Origin: Mesobacillus campisalis
GTDB lineage: Bacteria; Bacillota; Bacilli; Bacillales; Cytobacillaceae
Direction of reading: 5' to 3'
Assembly: GCF_000986785.1 (NCBI RefSeq)
Contig: NZ_LAYY01000035.1
Coordinates: forward strand, 1-33,780
Length of the DNA: 33,780 nt
Shown here piece by piece: positions 33,694-33,780 of the stretch; within the stretch, counting starts at the first letter, position 1, and every line of letters begins with the position of its first letter. Below the pieces are notes generated by a model. The model did no database searches. It was given only the letters and a program-made list of their open reading frames with translations, and was not told where the DNA came from. The position numbers and the translations under genes were made by a program.

Positions 33694-33726
33694 CAAAAAA
33701 GCCTTAAATCATAAGATTTAAGGCTT
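33694..33726 (-). terminator. Terminator downstream of the tRNA-Ala
   Basis: A 12-bp stem AAGCCTTAAATC/GATTTAAGGCTT with an ATAA loop is followed by TTTTTTGTATTT on the minus strand, 21 bases after the tRNA end. It ends the tRNA transcript before the tua promoter. Confidence 0.85.
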
Positions 33727-33747
33727 GAAAGGTTGTATGTAATGTGA

Positions 33748-33780
33748 TGGTGGAGCCTAGCGGGATCGAACCGCTGACCT
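33748..33780 (-). tRNA. tRNA-Ala, 3' part only (cut by window edge)
   Basis: The minus strand ends with a T-arm AGCGG-TTCGATC-CCGCT, an acceptor 3' strand GGCTCCA and an encoded CCA. This agrees with the 3' end of Bacillus tRNA-Ala as I know it. The anticodon lies outside the window. The tRNA may belong to an rRNA operon or tRNA cluster to the right. Confidence 0.85.

Overview
The window reads as chromosomal DNA of an endospore-forming Bacillaceae bacterium (Bacillus/Mesobacillus-like; the genus is an inference). The grounds are gene content and order: SigW/RsiW, a Spo0E-type phosphatase, a KinB-like kinase, a glmS ribozyme, a complete teichuronic acid (tua) operon, and the ddl-murF-cshA-ydbS-ydbT-rhomboid-acpS-ydcC block known from B. 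subtilis. Nearly all genes lie on the minus strand. The exceptions are the rhomboid protease, a SulP transporter and a small Spo0E-like gene.

Layout, left to right. (1) 1-260: five 52-bp tandem repeats running to the left edge. (2) 334-10102: ydcC lipoprotein, acpS, rhomboid (+), two PH-domain membrane proteins (ydbT, ydbS), the UV endonuclease uvsE, the RNA helicase cshA behind a long leader, then murF and ddl. (3) 10301-14727: accessory stretch with an unrecognised 256-aa protein, a 45-aa membrane peptide, a membrane sensor kinase and a divergent SulP transporter. (4) 14740-21975: amino-sugar, c-di-AMP and envelope-stress block: glmS with its ribozyme leader, glmM, cdaR, cdaA, rsiW, sigW. 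(5) 22083-23489: Spo0E-like gene, arginase rocF, a 33-aa membrane peptide. (6) 23634-33634: galU and tuaH-tuaA as one minus-strand operon, led by a promoter overlapped by PhoP-type hexamers. (7) 33699-33780: a terminator and the 3' end of a tRNA-Ala cut by the right edge.

Most genes converge on the cell envelope. GlmS and GlmM supply glucosamine-1-phosphate. CdaA and CdaR make and control c-di-AMP next to GlmM. MurF and Ddl finish the peptidoglycan stem peptide. SigW/RsiW answers envelope stress. GalU and TuaD provide UDP-glucuronate inside the same operon that builds, exports and polymerises teichuronic acid, apparently under phosphate control.

I did not find an obviously new multi-gene system. 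The points most worth a second look are the anomalous translation start of tuaA, the Pho-box-like promoter, the in-frame pentapeptide minisatellite in cdaR, the 52-bp repeat array, and three unrecognised proteins (256, 45 and 33 aa). All calls come from reading the sequence; no database search was possible.
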